Origin: Sphingomonas sp. NFR15
GTDB taxonomy: Bacteria; Pseudomonadota; Alphaproteobacteria; Sphingomonadales; Sphingomonadaceae
Direction: 5' to 3'
Assembly (NCBI RefSeq): GCF_900103265.1
Contig: NZ_FMWX01000001.1
Coordinates: 997,753 to 1,061,752 of the forward strand
DNA: 64,000 nt
Shown: in pieces, positions 17,730 through 27,174 of the stretch
Layout: each line of letters begins with the position of its first letter
Numbering within the stretch: position 1 is the first letter of the stretch
Position numbers and translations under genes: made by a program
The notes under the pieces: generated by a model
Seen by the model: only the letters and a program-made list of their open reading frames with translations
Databases searched by the model: none
Told to the model about the DNA's origin: nothing

Positions 17730-19541
17730 ATGGTGGACACCCCGACCGCGGATAGCCCGCGAGAGCCGGACATCACCCATGTCAATCCGGCGGCGAGCGG
17801 AACGTGGTTCGGCCACCCCAAGCCGCTGTTCTGGCTGTTCGGCACCGAGATGTGGGAGCGGTTCGGCTATTACGGGATGCGCGCGCTCCTGACGATCTAC
17901 CTCACCAAGCATTTCGTGCTCGGCGACCGCGCCTCGACCGGGCTGTACGGCGGCTATACCGCGCTGGTGTATCTCACCCCCTTGGTCGGCGGCTTCCTCG
18001 CCGATCAATATCTCGGCTCCAAGCGCGCGGTGAAGTTCGGCGCGCTGATGATGGCGGTCGGCTATTTCACGCTCGCGTTCGGCGGCCAGCCCGCCAAGCC
18101 GTATCAGGTGATCGACGGCCAGCGCTACGAAGTCGTGGTCGATCATTTCCGCGATGCGCCGACCAGCGATCCCAATGAGGTTCGCTCGCTGCTGTACCAG
18201 GGGCAGAAGCTCAAGATCCGCGGCAATGACGACGGCAGCCTCGCGCTGCTCGCCGCCGACGGCAGCGTGGCGCATACCGTGCCGGCCGGGCATTTCGCGG
18301 AGGAAGCCGAGCGCGATCCGCTGCTGACGATGATCCTGCTCATCGCGCTGTCGGTGATCTCGGTCGGCAACGGCTTCTTCAAACCCAATATCTCGACGAT
18401 GGTCGGCGAACTCTACGCGCAAGGCGACCGCCGCCGCGATTCGGGTTTCACGATCTTCTACATGGGCATCAACACCGGTTCGTTCCTCGGGCAGATCCTG
18501 TGCCCGATCTTCGCCGACGTGTTCGGCTGGCCGTTCGGGCTCGGTTTCGCCGGCGTGGTTATGCTGATTTCGTGGGCGATGGTGAGCTTCCACGGCGGCC
18601 AGCTCGCGCTGGTCGGCAATCCGCCCGCCGACGCGGTGAAGGATCGCTCGAAGATCATCTATCTGTGTGCGCTCCTCGCGGTGCCGGCCTTCTATTTCCT
18701 GTTCACCAACCTGATGAGCGCGGCGCCGGCCGCGCCGGGATCGGGCTTCCTCGGCTATCTCGCGTCACTGTCGCTGATGGGCAAATTGCTGTTCGGCACC
18801 TTCCTCGTCTCGGTTCCCGCGATCATCCTGTGGTCGTGGTTCGCCGGCAGCCGCACCGAATTCCAGATGATGATGGCGGCGATGGTGCTCGTCACCTTCA
18901 ACGTGATCTTCTGGACTTTGTTCGAACAGGCCGGATCGAGCCTGACACTGTTCGCCGACCGCAACACCGATCTCAGCGTGTTCGGGCTGTTCTCGCTGTC
19001 CGCGCCGCAAACGCAGAATTTCAACTCGATCGCGATCATGCTGCTCGCGCCGGTGATGAGCGTCGTGTGGGGCTTCCTCGCCCGGCGCAATCTGGAACCC
19101 TCGATCCCGGTCAAGTTCGGCATCGCGCTGATGGGGGTGGGCGCGGGCTTCCTGTTCCTCGTCTGGGGCACGACCTTCGTCGGCGCCGATTACAAGGTCG
19201 GGCTGTGGTGGCTCGCCGGCCTCTACGTGATCCACTCGCTCGCCGAACTGTGCATCTCGCCGGTCGGCCTCTCGATGATAACCAAGCTGTCGATCGCGCG
19301 CGTGGTCGGGCTGATGATGGGCGTGTGGTTCCTGTCGATCTCGGTCGCGCAATATGTCGCCGGCGTCGTCGCGCAATTCGCCAGCGTCGATACGGTCGGC
19401 GGACAGGTGACCAACCTCAAGGTCAGTCTCGACACCTATGTCGGCGTGTTCGTGACGATCTCCGAAGTCGCGATCGCGCTCGGCGTGGTGCTGCTCGCGC
19501 TGTCGTGGCCGCTCAAGCGCTGGATGCATGGGGTGACGTGA
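17730..19541 (+). CDS. proton-dependent oligopeptide transporter (POT/PTR2 family)
   Basis: A 603-residue peptide:H+ symporter. The ExxERFxYYG motif lies in the first span (TEMWERFGYYGMR) and the PTR2 signature FTIFYMGINTGSFLGQ follows. About 14 spans are apparent. Between an early span (GYFTLAFGG) and the next (LLTMILLIALSVIS) there is an insertion of roughly 75 residues with alternating charged and hydrophobic positions, longer than the E. coli DtpA loop. An aggag Shine-Dalgarno supports the ATG. It is followed by a REPIN-like palindrome and glmM. Confidence 0.92.
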   Translation: MVDTPTADSPREPDITHVNPAASGTWFGHPKPLFWLFGTEMWERFGYYGMRALLTIYLTKHFVLGDRASTGLYGGYTALVYLTPLVGGFLADQYLGSKRAVKFGALMMAVGYFTLAFGGQPAKPYQVIDGQRYEVVVDHFRDAPTSDPNEVRSLLYQGQKLKIRGNDDGSLALLAADGSVAHTVPAGHFAEEAERDPLLTMILLIALSVISVGNGFFKPNISTMVGELYAQGDRRRDSGFTIFYMGINTGSFLGQILCPIFADVFGWPFGLGFAGVVMLISWAMVSFHGGQLALVGNPPADAVKDRSKIIYLCALLAVPAFYFLFTNLMSAAPAAPGSGFLGYLASLSLMGKLLFGTFLVSVPAIILWSWFAGSRTEFQMMMAAMVLVTFNVIFWTLFEQAGSSLTLFADRNTDLSVFGLFSLSAPQTQNFNSIAIMLLAPVMSVVWGFLARRNLEPSIPVKFGIALMGVGAGFLFLVWGTTFVGADYKVGLWWLAGLYVIHSLAELCISPVGLSMITKLSIARVVGLMMGVWFLSISVAQYVAGVVAQFASVDTVGGQVTNLKVSLDTYVGVFVTISEVAIALGVVLLALSWPLKRWMHGVT

Positions 19542-19592
19542 AAACCCGTTCGTGCTGAGCGCTGGATGTCTGGCGTGACGCCCCCCGTCCGT

Positions 19593-19713
19593 CCCGTTCG
19601 TGCTGAGCCTGTCGAAGCCCGTCCTGAGCGGCTGGCTTGCCGGCCAGCCGAAGGGCACGTGCCCCAAACGTCGCGCCCTTGGCACGCCCTTCGACAGGCT
19701 CAGGGCGAACGGG
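19593..19713. repeat. REPIN-like inverted repeat (GTTCGTGCTGAGCCTGTCGAAG family)
   Basis: Two 25-bp arms face each other: 19593-19617 and 19689-19713, differing mainly at the CC/TG position after CGTTCG. It sits between the POT transporter and glmM. Related arms occur inside thiD, before folP and before hom. Such pairs are typical dispersed palindromes of sphingomonads. Confidence 0.85.
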
Positions 19714-19779
19714 TACAGGGGTCGCGCAGGCGACGAACCCACGATATTGAGCGCAAACAACCGATCCGGAACCCCACGC

Positions 19780-21117
19780 ATGGCACGCAAATATTTCGGC
19801 ACCGACGGCATTCGCGGGCTGACCAACAAGAGCCCGATGACGGCGGCGATGGCGATGCAGGTCGGCATGGCGGCGGGCGCGCGTTTCCGGCGGGGCGATC
19901 ACCGCCACCGTGTCGTGATCGGCAAGGATACGCGGCTGTCGGGCTATATGCTCGAAAACGCGATGGTGGCGGGTTTTACCTCTGTCGGCATGGACGTGGT
20001 GCTGGTCGGCCCGATGCCGACCCCGGCGGTGGCGATGCTGACGCATGCGATGCGAGCCGATCTCGGCGTGATGATCTCGGCCAGCCACAATCCGTATCAG
20101 GACAACGGCATCAAACTGTTCGGCCCCGACGGCTACAAGCTTTCCGACGCCGACGAACTCGCGATCGAGGCGCTGATCGACGGCGAGGTCGCGCTCGCGC
20201 CCGCCGAGGAAATCGGCCGCGCGCGCCGTGTCGAGGATGCGCGCGGGCGCTACATCCACGCCGCCAAATCGACCTTCCCCGGCGGGCTGACGCTCGATGG
20301 GCTCAAGATCGTCGTCGATTGCGCCAACGGCGCCGCCTATCAGGTCGCGCCCTCGGCCTTGTGGGAATTGGGTGCCGAGGTGATCGCGATCGGCGTCTCC
20401 CCCAACGGCAAGAACATCAACGACGGGGTCGGCTCGACCGCGCCGCAGGTGCTGCGCGAGACGGTGGTGGCGAGCGGCGCGCATATCGGCATCGCGCTGG
20501 ACGGCGACGCCGACCGGCTGATCGTGGTCGACGAGAAGGGCCAGGTCGTCGATGGCGATCAGCTCATGGCGACGATCGCGAGCGGCTGGGCGCGCGCCGG
20601 CCGGCTCAAGCAGGGCGGGCTGGTCGCGACGGTGATGTCCAACCTCGGGCTCGAACGTCACCTCGCCACGCAGGGCATCAAGCTGGTCCGCACGGCGGTC
20701 GGCGACCGCTACGTGCTCGAGGCGATGCGCGCGCAAGGCTATAACGTCGGCGGCGAGCAATCGGGGCACATCATCCTGTCGGATTACGCGACCACCGGCG
20801 ACGGGCTGGTCGCGGCGTTGCAGATCCTCGCCGAGCTGGTCCGATCGGGCGTGCCGGCGAGCGAATTGCTTCACCGTTTCGATCCGCTGCCGCAACTGCT
20901 CAAGAACGTCCGCTTCGCTGGCGGCAAGCCGCTCGAAGCCGAATCGGTCAAGGCGGTGATCGCCGAGGCCGAGACCGAACTGACCGGCAAGGGCCGTCTC
21001 GTCATCCGCCCCTCGGGCACCGAACCGGTGATCCGCGTGATGGCCGAAGGCGACGATCCCGGCCAGGTCGAGCGCGTGGTCGAGCGCATCTGCGACGCGG
21101 TGCGGGCGGCGGCGTAA
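19780..21117 (+). CDS. glmM: phosphoglucosamine mutase
   Basis: A 445-residue alpha-D-phosphohexomutase that converts glucosamine-6-phosphate to glucosamine-1-phosphate for UDP-GlcNAc and so for peptidoglycan and lipid A synthesis. The phospho-Ser is Ser102 in [14 protein letters not shown], metal ligands are in DGDADR near residues 241-246, the sugar loop has GGEQSGH, and the phosphate loop is [12 protein letters not shown]. The ATG giving [13 protein letters not shown] is the family start; the upstream open frame translates the REPIN repeat. Confidence 0.97.
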   Translation: MARKYFGTDGIRGLTNKSPMTAAMAMQVGMAAGARFRRGDHRHRVVIGKDTRLSGYMLENAMVAGFTSVGMDVVLVGPMPTPAVAMLTHAMRADLGVMISASHNPYQDNGIKLFGPDGYKLSDADELAIEALIDGEVALAPAEEIGRARRVEDARGRYIHAAKSTFPGGLTLDGLKIVVDCANGAAYQVAPSALWELGAEVIAIGVSPNGKNINDGVGSTAPQVLRETVVASGAHIGIALDGDADRLIVVDEKGQVVDGDQLMATIASGWARAGRLKQGGLVATVMSNLGLERHLATQGIKLVRTAVGDRYVLEAMRAQGYNVGGEQSGHIILSDYATTGDGLVAALQILAELVRSGVPASELLHRFDPLPQLLKNVRFAGGKPLEAESVKAVIAEAETELTGKGRLVIRPSGTEPVIRVMAEGDDPGQVERVVERICDAVRAAA

Positions 21118-21122
21118 AATGT

Positions 21123-21240
21123 CCCTCTCCCCTCGGGAGAGGGAGGGAGGAGCGAAGCGACGGAAGGGTGAGGGTGAGGCACGCCCCCGCCCTCACCCCG
21201 CGCCGCTTCGCGGCTTGCCCCTCTCCCGATGGGAGAGGGG
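21123..21240. repeat. palindromic repeat built from two CCCTCTCCC hairpins
   Basis: CCCTCTCCC-ctc-GGGAGAGGG (21123-21143) and CCCCTCTCCC-gat-GGGAGAGGGG (21218-21240) flank a region in which GAAGCGACGG/CCGCTTCG and gggtgaggg/ccctcaccc segments also pair. The whole can fold as a large cruciform. It lies between glmM and the DUF1272 gene and may also help terminate glmM transcription. Confidence 0.8.
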
Positions 21241-21255
21241 AAAAAAGGAAACACA

Positions 21256-21486
21256 ATGCTCGAAATGCGCCCCGATTGCGAACGCTGCGGCACCGATCTC
21301 CCCGCCAACGCCCCCGGCGCGTTCATCTGCTCGTTCGAATGCACCTTCTGCGCCGAATGCGCCGAGGATCTCGACGATCGCTGCCCGAACTGCGGCGGCG
21401 AGCTGATGGACCGGCCCGCGCGCACCGGCAAGGCGCTCGCCGGCAATCCGGGATCGAGCGTGCGCCGCTTCAAGGGACATGCGTGA
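21256..21486 (+). CDS. DUF1272 family small zinc-ribbon-like protein
   Basis: A 76-residue protein beginning MLEMRPDCERCGTDL, the hallmark of DUF1272 (PF06906). Cysteine pairs in CERC, CTFCAEC and CPNCGG suggest two zinc sites. An aaaaaaggaa Shine-Dalgarno precedes the ATG. The stop overlaps the GTG start of thiD, so the pair is translationally coupled. The family function is unknown. Confidence 0.88.
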   Translation: MLEMRPDCERCGTDLPANAPGAFICSFECTFCAECAEDLDDRCPNCGGELMDRPARTGKALAGNPGSSVRRFKGHA

Positions 21487-22730
21487 CCCCGCGCATCCTC
21501 ATCATCGCCGGCTCGGACTCGGGCGGCGGCGCGGGCATCCAGGCCGACATCAAGACGGTGACGATGCTCGGCGGCCACGCCATGACCGCGATCACCGCGA
21601 TCACCGCGCAGAACACCACCGGCGTGCAGGCGGTGCTGCCGGTCCCCGCCGACATGGTCGTCGCGCAGATCGAGGCGTGCGTGTCGGACATCGGCGTCGA
21701 TGCGATCAAGATCGGCATGATCGGCTCGGCGGAGACCGCGCATGCGGTCGCGGATGCGATCGAAAGCCTGGAGGTGCCGATCGTGTTCGATCCGGTGATG
21801 GTCGCTACCAGCGGCGCGGCGCTCGCCGACGCCGACACGATCGCCGCGTTCGGCCGCCTGATGCGGCTCGCGACCTTGGTCACCCCCAACCTGCCCGAAC
21901 TGGCCACGCTCTCTCCTCCCGTTCGCCCTGAGCTTGTCGAAGGGCGTGTCCCAGGCGCAGCGCCCGCGACACGTGCTTCGACAAGCTCAGCACGAACGGA
22001 AGGGAAAGCTGAGACGTCAGCGCGAACGGACGGAGACGCGGAAAGGCTCGCCGCCGCCACCGGCACCGCGATCCTCGCCAAGGGCGGCCACGCCGAGGGC
22101 GACACGCTGACCGACCGCCTCGTCGGCCCCGAAGGCGAGATCGCGCGCTGGGACAGCCCGCGCATCGAGACCCGCCACACCCACGGCACCGGCTGCACGC
22201 TCGCCTCGGCGATCGCCACCGAACTCGCGCGCGGCGCACCGCTGCCGCAGGCGGTCGCGCGCGGGCGCGGCTTCGTCCGGCTGGCGATGCTCGGCGCGCC
22301 CGGTTTCGGCGCCGGCCACGGCCCGATGGGGCACCAGAGCGTCCGGCTCGACGCGCCCGACGCCCCCACCCCCAATCAGATCACGCTGCCGCTCACCGAT
22401 TTCGCCGCGAGCGCCGCCTTCTACGAAGCGCTTGGCTTGCGGCGCATCGTCGATGCCCCCCCGCGTTACGCCCGCTTCGAAAGCGCGGGCGGCGTCACGC
22501 TGTCGATCGAGGCGGCGGACGAAATGCCGGACGGCACGATGCTCTATGTCGAATGCGGCGATCTCGACGCCGCCGTCGCCGCGTTGCGCGGGCTCGGCGC
22601 AGCGGTGAGCGATCCCGCCGATCAGCGCTGGGGCTGGCGCGAGGCACGCACGCGTGACCCCGCCGGCAATGCGATCTGTCTCTATCAGGCTGGCGAAGCG
22701 CGCCGCTTTCCGGCATGGCGGATCGCCTGA
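21483..22730 (+). CDS. thiD: ThiD hydroxymethylpyrimidine (phosphate) kinase with C-terminal VOC domain
   Basis: A 415-residue fusion. Residues 1-about 290 are ThiD, which phosphorylates HMP and HMP-P for thiamine synthesis: IAGSDSGGGAGIQADIKT at the start, VFDPVMVATSG mid-domain, and THGTGCTLASAIA as the anion-hole/catalytic loop. From about residue 300 to the end is a VOC/glyoxalase-like domain (NQITLPLTDFAASAAFYEALGL ... RDPAGNAICLYQ). No stop separates the two. Between the conserved NLPEL motif and AILAKGGH, about residues 146-172 are encoded by a REPIN-like inverted repeat read in frame. The start is GTG, overlapping the previous stop; rnhB overlaps the 3' end. Confidence 0.9.
   Translation: MTPRILIIAGSDSGGGAGIQADIKTVTMLGGHAMTAITAITAQNTTGVQAVLPVPADMVVAQIEACVSDIGVDAIKIGMIGSAETAHAVADAIESLEVPIVFDPVMVATSGAALADADTIAAFGRLMRLATLVTPNLPELATLSPPVRPELVEGRVPGAAPATRASTSSARTEGKAETSARTDGDAERLAAATGTAILAKGGHAEGDTLTDRLVGPEGEIARWDSPRIETRHTHGTGCTLASAIATELARGAPLPQAVARGRGFVRLAMLGAPGFGAGHGPMGHQSVRLDAPDAPTPNQITLPLTDFAASAAFYEALGLRRIVDAPPRYARFESAGGVTLSIEAADEMPDGTMLYVECGDLDAAVAALRGLGAAVSDPADQRWGWREARTRDPAGNAICLYQAGEARRFPAWRIA
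21920..21998. repeat. REPIN-like inverted repeat inside thiD, in frame
   Basis: Arms 21920-21942 (starting CGTTCGCCCTGAGC) and 21976-21998 (ending AGCACGAACG) are reverse complements over 23 bp with two mismatches. They belong to the same family as the elements at 19593 and 53109. The translated peptide includes RPELVEG from one arm and STSSART from the other. Confidence 0.9.
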
Positions 22731-23365
22731 TGCCGTCCCTCAAACATGAAAAGCTCTGCCTCGCGCCGGTCGTCGGCGTCGACGAGGCCGGGCGCGGTCC
22801 GCTCGCCGGGCCGGTGGTCGCCGCCGCCGTCATCCTGCCCGCGAAGGGCGTGCCGCGCGGGATCGACGATTCGAAGAAGCTGCCCGCCGCCGAGCGCGCG
22901 CGGCTGCATGACCGGCTGCGCGGCTGCGCGCAGATCGGCATCGGCATCGTCGAGGCCGGAGAGATCGACACGCTCAACATTTATTGGGCGACGATGAAGG
23001 CGATGACGCTCGCGGTGGAGGCGCTCGGCTGCGCGCCCGGCCATGTCCTCGTCGATGGCAACCGGCTGCCCAAATGGAGCCATGCCGCCACCGCGATCGT
23101 CTCGGGCGATGCGATCAGCCTGTCGATCGCCGCCGCCTCGATCGTCGCCAAGCACACCCGCGACACGATCATGCTCGCGCATCACGAGGCGCATCCGCAG
23201 TACGGCTGGATCACCAACAAGGGTTATAGCGCCCCCGAACATCTGCGCGCGCTTCGCGAACACGGCCCCTCCCCGCTCCATCGGCGCAGCTTCGCGCCGG
23301 TCGCGGCGTTTTTTCGCGAAGCCGAGTCTTCGCCGCCACACGCTATCGCTGGGGCCTGTGGATAA
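22715..23365 (+). CDS. rnhB: ribonuclease HII
   Basis: A 216-residue (or 211 if the ATG at 22730 is used) endonuclease that cuts RNA in RNA-DNA hybrids and removes single misincorporated ribonucleotides. The catalytic DEAG motif is VGVDEAGRGPLAGPVVAAAV, further acidic residues are in DDSKKL and VDGNRLP, and AAASIVAKHTRD carries the last. The ATG at 22730 directly overlaps the thiD stop and gives MPSLKHEKL, the likelier N-terminus. It ends 141 bp before ccrM. Confidence 0.95.
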   Translation: MADRLMPSLKHEKLCLAPVVGVDEAGRGPLAGPVVAAAVILPAKGVPRGIDDSKKLPAAERARLHDRLRGCAQIGIGIVEAGEIDTLNIYWATMKAMTLAVEALGCAPGHVLVDGNRLPKWSHAATAIVSGDAISLSIAAASIVAKHTRDTIMLAHHEAHPQYGWITNKGYSAPEHLRALREHGPSPLHRRSFAPVAAFFREAESSPPHAIAGACG

Positions 23366-24643
<1,278 letters not shown>

Positions 24644-24670
24644 CACCCGGCTGAGGAAGGCCACCCCACC

Positions 24671-24739
24671 CGTTCGTCCCGAGCGAAGTCGAGGGACACG
24701 CCCAGGCGCAACGTGTCTCGACTTCGCTCGACACGAACG
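24671..24739. repeat. REPIN-like inverted repeat (GAGCGAAGTCGAG subfamily)
   Basis: Arms 24671-24693 and 24717-24739 are reverse complements over 23 bp with two mismatches. They share CGTTCG...GAGC with the 19593 family but have GAAGTCGAG in place of TTGTCGAAG. It lies between ccrM and folP, 25 bp before the folP start. Confidence 0.85.
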
Positions 24740-24764
24740 GAGCGTGGGGGCTACGGCGCGTTCC

Positions 24765-25820
24765 ATGACCACCCTCCACCTCCGCCCCACCCAGTTCGTC
24801 GATACCCCCGCCGCCCACCCGGACGGCGGCGTCGCGCGGCTGGCCGGCGGGATGCTGTGGTTCGCCGCCTATGAGGTGATCGAGCGCGGCACCAGGCGCA
24901 CCGTGCCCGTCGCCGAGATCGCCACGCTCGGCCCACACGCCACCGCGATCCACGCGCGCGTCGTCGCCCCGCGTCCGCCGCTCACGCTCGGCGCGCGCAC
25001 GCTGCGCTTCGATCAGCCGCTGGTCGCCGGCATCCTCAACGTCACGCCCGACAGCTTCTCGGACGGCGGCAAGCTCGAGAACGATCCCGAAGCCGCCGCC
25101 GCGGCCGGCGTCGCGATGGCGGCGGCGGGCGCGGCGCTGATCGACCTCGGCGGCGAATCGACCCGCCCCGGCGCGCCGCTCGTCTGGGAGGGCGACGAGG
25201 CCCGGCGCGTCGCGCCGGTCGCCGAACGGCTACTGCGCGCGGGCACTTTGGTCTCGGTCGACACCCGCAAGGGCGCGGTGATGGAAGCCGCGCTCGCGCT
25301 CGGCCCGGTGATCGTCAACGACGTCTCGGCGCTGCTCTGGGACGATCGCGCCGCCGGCATCGTCGCCCGCGCGGGCGCGCCGGTGATCCTGATGCACTCG
25401 CCCGATCCCAAACGCGGCCCCCACGGCGGCGATGGCTATACCGACGTGCTGACCGAAGTGTACGACTGGCTCGAGGCGCGCATCGACACGGTGGTCGCCG
25501 CCGGCATCGACCGCACGAAGATCCTGGTCGATCCCGGCATCGGCTTCGGCAAGGGCCTCGCCGACAATCTCGCGCTGCTGAACGGGCTCGCGCTGTTCCA
25601 CGGCCTCGGCGTGCCGATCATGCTCGGCGCGAGCCGCAAGCGGCTGATCGGCGCGCTCTCGGGCGAAGCGCCGGTCGGCGAACGCCTCGGCGGCTCGGTC
25701 GCGCTGGCGCTCAAGGGCGCCGAGGCCGGCGTGCAATTGCTGCGGGTCCACGACGTCGCCGAGACGGTGCAGGCGCTGCGCGTATGGCGCGGCCTGAAGG
25801 ACCGCGCCCTGCTGGGGTGA
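24765..25820 (+). CDS. folP: dihydropteroate synthase
   Basis: A 351-residue TIM-barrel enzyme joining 6-hydroxymethyl-dihydropterin pyrophosphate and p-aminobenzoate to dihydropteroate in folate synthesis. Conserved segments are NVTPDSFSDGG (pyrophosphate loop), DLGGESTRPGA, VSVDTRKG, NDVSAL, KILVDPGIGFGK, LGASRKRLIG and RVHDVAE. About 85 N-terminal residues precede the barrel, more than in E. coli (282 residues in total), which appears to be a lineage feature. The ATG giving MTTLHLRPT is preferred over one seven codons upstream that lies in the repeat flank. Confidence 0.95.
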   Translation: MTTLHLRPTQFVDTPAAHPDGGVARLAGGMLWFAAYEVIERGTRRTVPVAEIATLGPHATAIHARVVAPRPPLTLGARTLRFDQPLVAGILNVTPDSFSDGGKLENDPEAAAAAGVAMAAAGAALIDLGGESTRPGAPLVWEGDEARRVAPVAERLLRAGTLVSVDTRKGAVMEAALALGPVIVNDVSALLWDDRAAGIVARAGAPVILMHSPDPKRGPHGGDGYTDVLTEVYDWLEARIDTVVAAGIDRTKILVDPGIGFGKGLADNLALLNGLALFHGLGVPIMLGASRKRLIGALSGEAPVGERLGGSVALALKGAEAGVQLLRVHDVAETVQALRVWRGLKDRALLG

Positions 25821-25834
25821 GGACGCGCCGCGGA

Positions 25835-26560
25835 TCAGACCTGCGCCATGCCGCCATCGACCGGCAGTTCGGCGCCGGTGATGAAGCTGCTTTCGTCGCT
25901 GGCGAGAAACAGCGCGGCCGATGCCACTTCGTCGGCGCGCGCCATCCGGCCGAGCGGGATCAGCGTCGATAGCGCCTCGCGCACCTCGTCGGAGACCGCC
26001 GCCATCATGGCGGTGTCCGTCGGCCCCGGTGCCACGACGTTGACGCGGATGTTGCGGGGCGCCAACTCGTTGGCCCAGGTCCGCGCGAACGAGCGCACCG
26101 CGGCCTTGGTCGCCCCGTAGACGCCATAGCCCTTGGTGCCGATCGCGTCGGCGATCGAGCCCACCAGCACGATCGAGCCGCCATCCGGCATGACCGCCGT
26201 CGCGGCCTTGGCGGCGAACAGCAGCGCGCGCACGTTGAGGTTGAAGGTCCGGTCGAAATGATCCTCGCTGATCTCGTCGAGCGTCGCGAACTCCGAGATG
26301 CCGGCGTTGACGGCGAGCACGTCCACCCGCCCGGCCTCGCCGCGCACCACTTCGAAGAAGGCGGCGAGCGCCGCCGGATCGGCGGCATCGACGCGGCGCG
26401 CGCGCAGCCTGCCGGCCCCAAGCTCGACCTCCCCCTCTTCGGCGCGGCGGCTGGTGGCGTAAACCGTGGCGCCTTCCGCCGCGAACCGCTCCGCGATGGC
26501 GCCACCGATGCCGCCATGGCCGCCGATCACGACGGCGATTTTTCCTGAAAGTCTGCTCAT
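25835..26560 (-). CDS. SDR family oxidoreductase
   Basis: A 241-residue classical short-chain dehydrogenase/reductase. The nucleotide loop is VIGGHGGIGGAIAERF, NAG is in AVNAGISEF, the catalytic Ser in VLVGSIADAIG, and Tyr/Lys in YGVYGATKAA; the C-terminal FITGAELPVDGGM is typical. A gggaggac Shine-Dalgarno precedes the ATG; the 18-codon upstream extension runs into the operator region. It is divergent from an HxlR regulator, which probably controls it. Substrate not inferable. Confidence 0.92.
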   Translation of the reverse strand: MSRLSGKIAVVIGGHGGIGGAIAERFAAEGATVYATSRRAEEGEVELGAGRLRARRVDAADPAALAAFFEVVRGEAGRVDVLAVNAGISEFATLDEISEDHFDRTFNLNVRALLFAAKAATAVMPDGGSIVLVGSIADAIGTKGYGVYGATKAAVRSFARTWANELAPRNIRVNVVAPGPTDTAMMAAVSDEVREALSTLIPLGRMARADEVASAALFLASDESSFITGAELPVDGGMAQV

Positions 26561-26590
26561 ACGTCCTCCCGTCTCGGATGATGACGGGCA

Positions 26591-26640
26591 GATATCAATC
26601 CTATATCTAATCACAAGAAGGCACCAGGTGGTGCCTAGAT
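26591..26640. promoter_or_regulatory. operator region between SDR and HxlR genes
   Basis: AGGCACC-aggt-GGTGCCT (26619-26636) is a perfect 7-bp inverted repeat with a 4-bp spacer. Nearby GATAT-caatcct-ATATC (26591-26607) is a second, AT-rich inverted repeat that may overlap promoter elements. Both lie in the about 96-bp divergent region and are natural candidates for HxlR-type dimer binding. Confidence 0.5.
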
Positions 26641-26656
26641 AGTGAGATGTATACCC

Positions 26657-27046
26657 ATGTCCCTAGACGTGCTCGACCTGCCGCTCGATGTCGGCGCGAC
26701 GCGGCCCATCCTCGAACATATCGCCAACAAATGGACGGTGCTGATCCTCAGCGTCCTGTGCACGCGGCCGGCGCGGTTCAACGACTTGAAGCGCCGCCTC
26801 GACGGCATCACCCACAAGGCTCTGTCCGAGTCCCTGAAGCGCCTGGAACGCAACGGCCTCATCAGCCGCAAAGTCCTGCCGACGCAGCCGATCGGCGTCG
26901 AGTACACGATCACCGATCTCGGCTGCTCGCTACGCGAACCCTTCGCCGCGCTATACACTTGGTCGCTCACCAACGGCGCCGCGCTGGAACGCGCGCAGCG
27001 CGCCTATGACGCATCGAGACGCGACGGTGGGCTGGACGAGATTTAG
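26657..27046 (+). CDS. HxlR family transcriptional regulator
   Basis: A 129-residue winged-helix regulator. The HxlR core is clear: ILEHIANKWTVLILSVL, RFNDLKRRLDGITHKALSESLKRLERNGLI and VEYTITDLGCSL. The single early Cys common in redox-sensing HxlR proteins (usually CP(I/V)) is not at the usual N-terminal position, so redox sensing is not supported. A GTG five codons upstream (26642) is an alternative start. It is divergent from the SDR gene with palindromes between. Confidence 0.92.
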   Translation: MSLDVLDLPLDVGATRPILEHIANKWTVLILSVLCTRPARFNDLKRRLDGITHKALSESLKRLERNGLISRKVLPTQPIGVEYTITDLGCSLREPFAALYTWSLTNGAALERAQRAYDASRRDGGLDEI

Positions 27047-27174
27047 CAGCCCGGGGGCGTGGGCCATCAAACCACGCCGCCGGCAAAGCCGGCGTCGGAC
27101 GGATTCGCTGACGCGACCCGCCGTCCGGGCGAGGCGCTGCGCTTCGCGCCCTGGCGCGGAGCCGCGCCTGCGCC

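Noticed and set aside
27078..27094. CGCCGGC-aaa-GCCGGCG hairpin between hxlR and the sigma-54 regulator gene
   Set aside because: It could be a terminator for the convergent genes, but there is no T tract and short GC palindromes are frequent in this genome.
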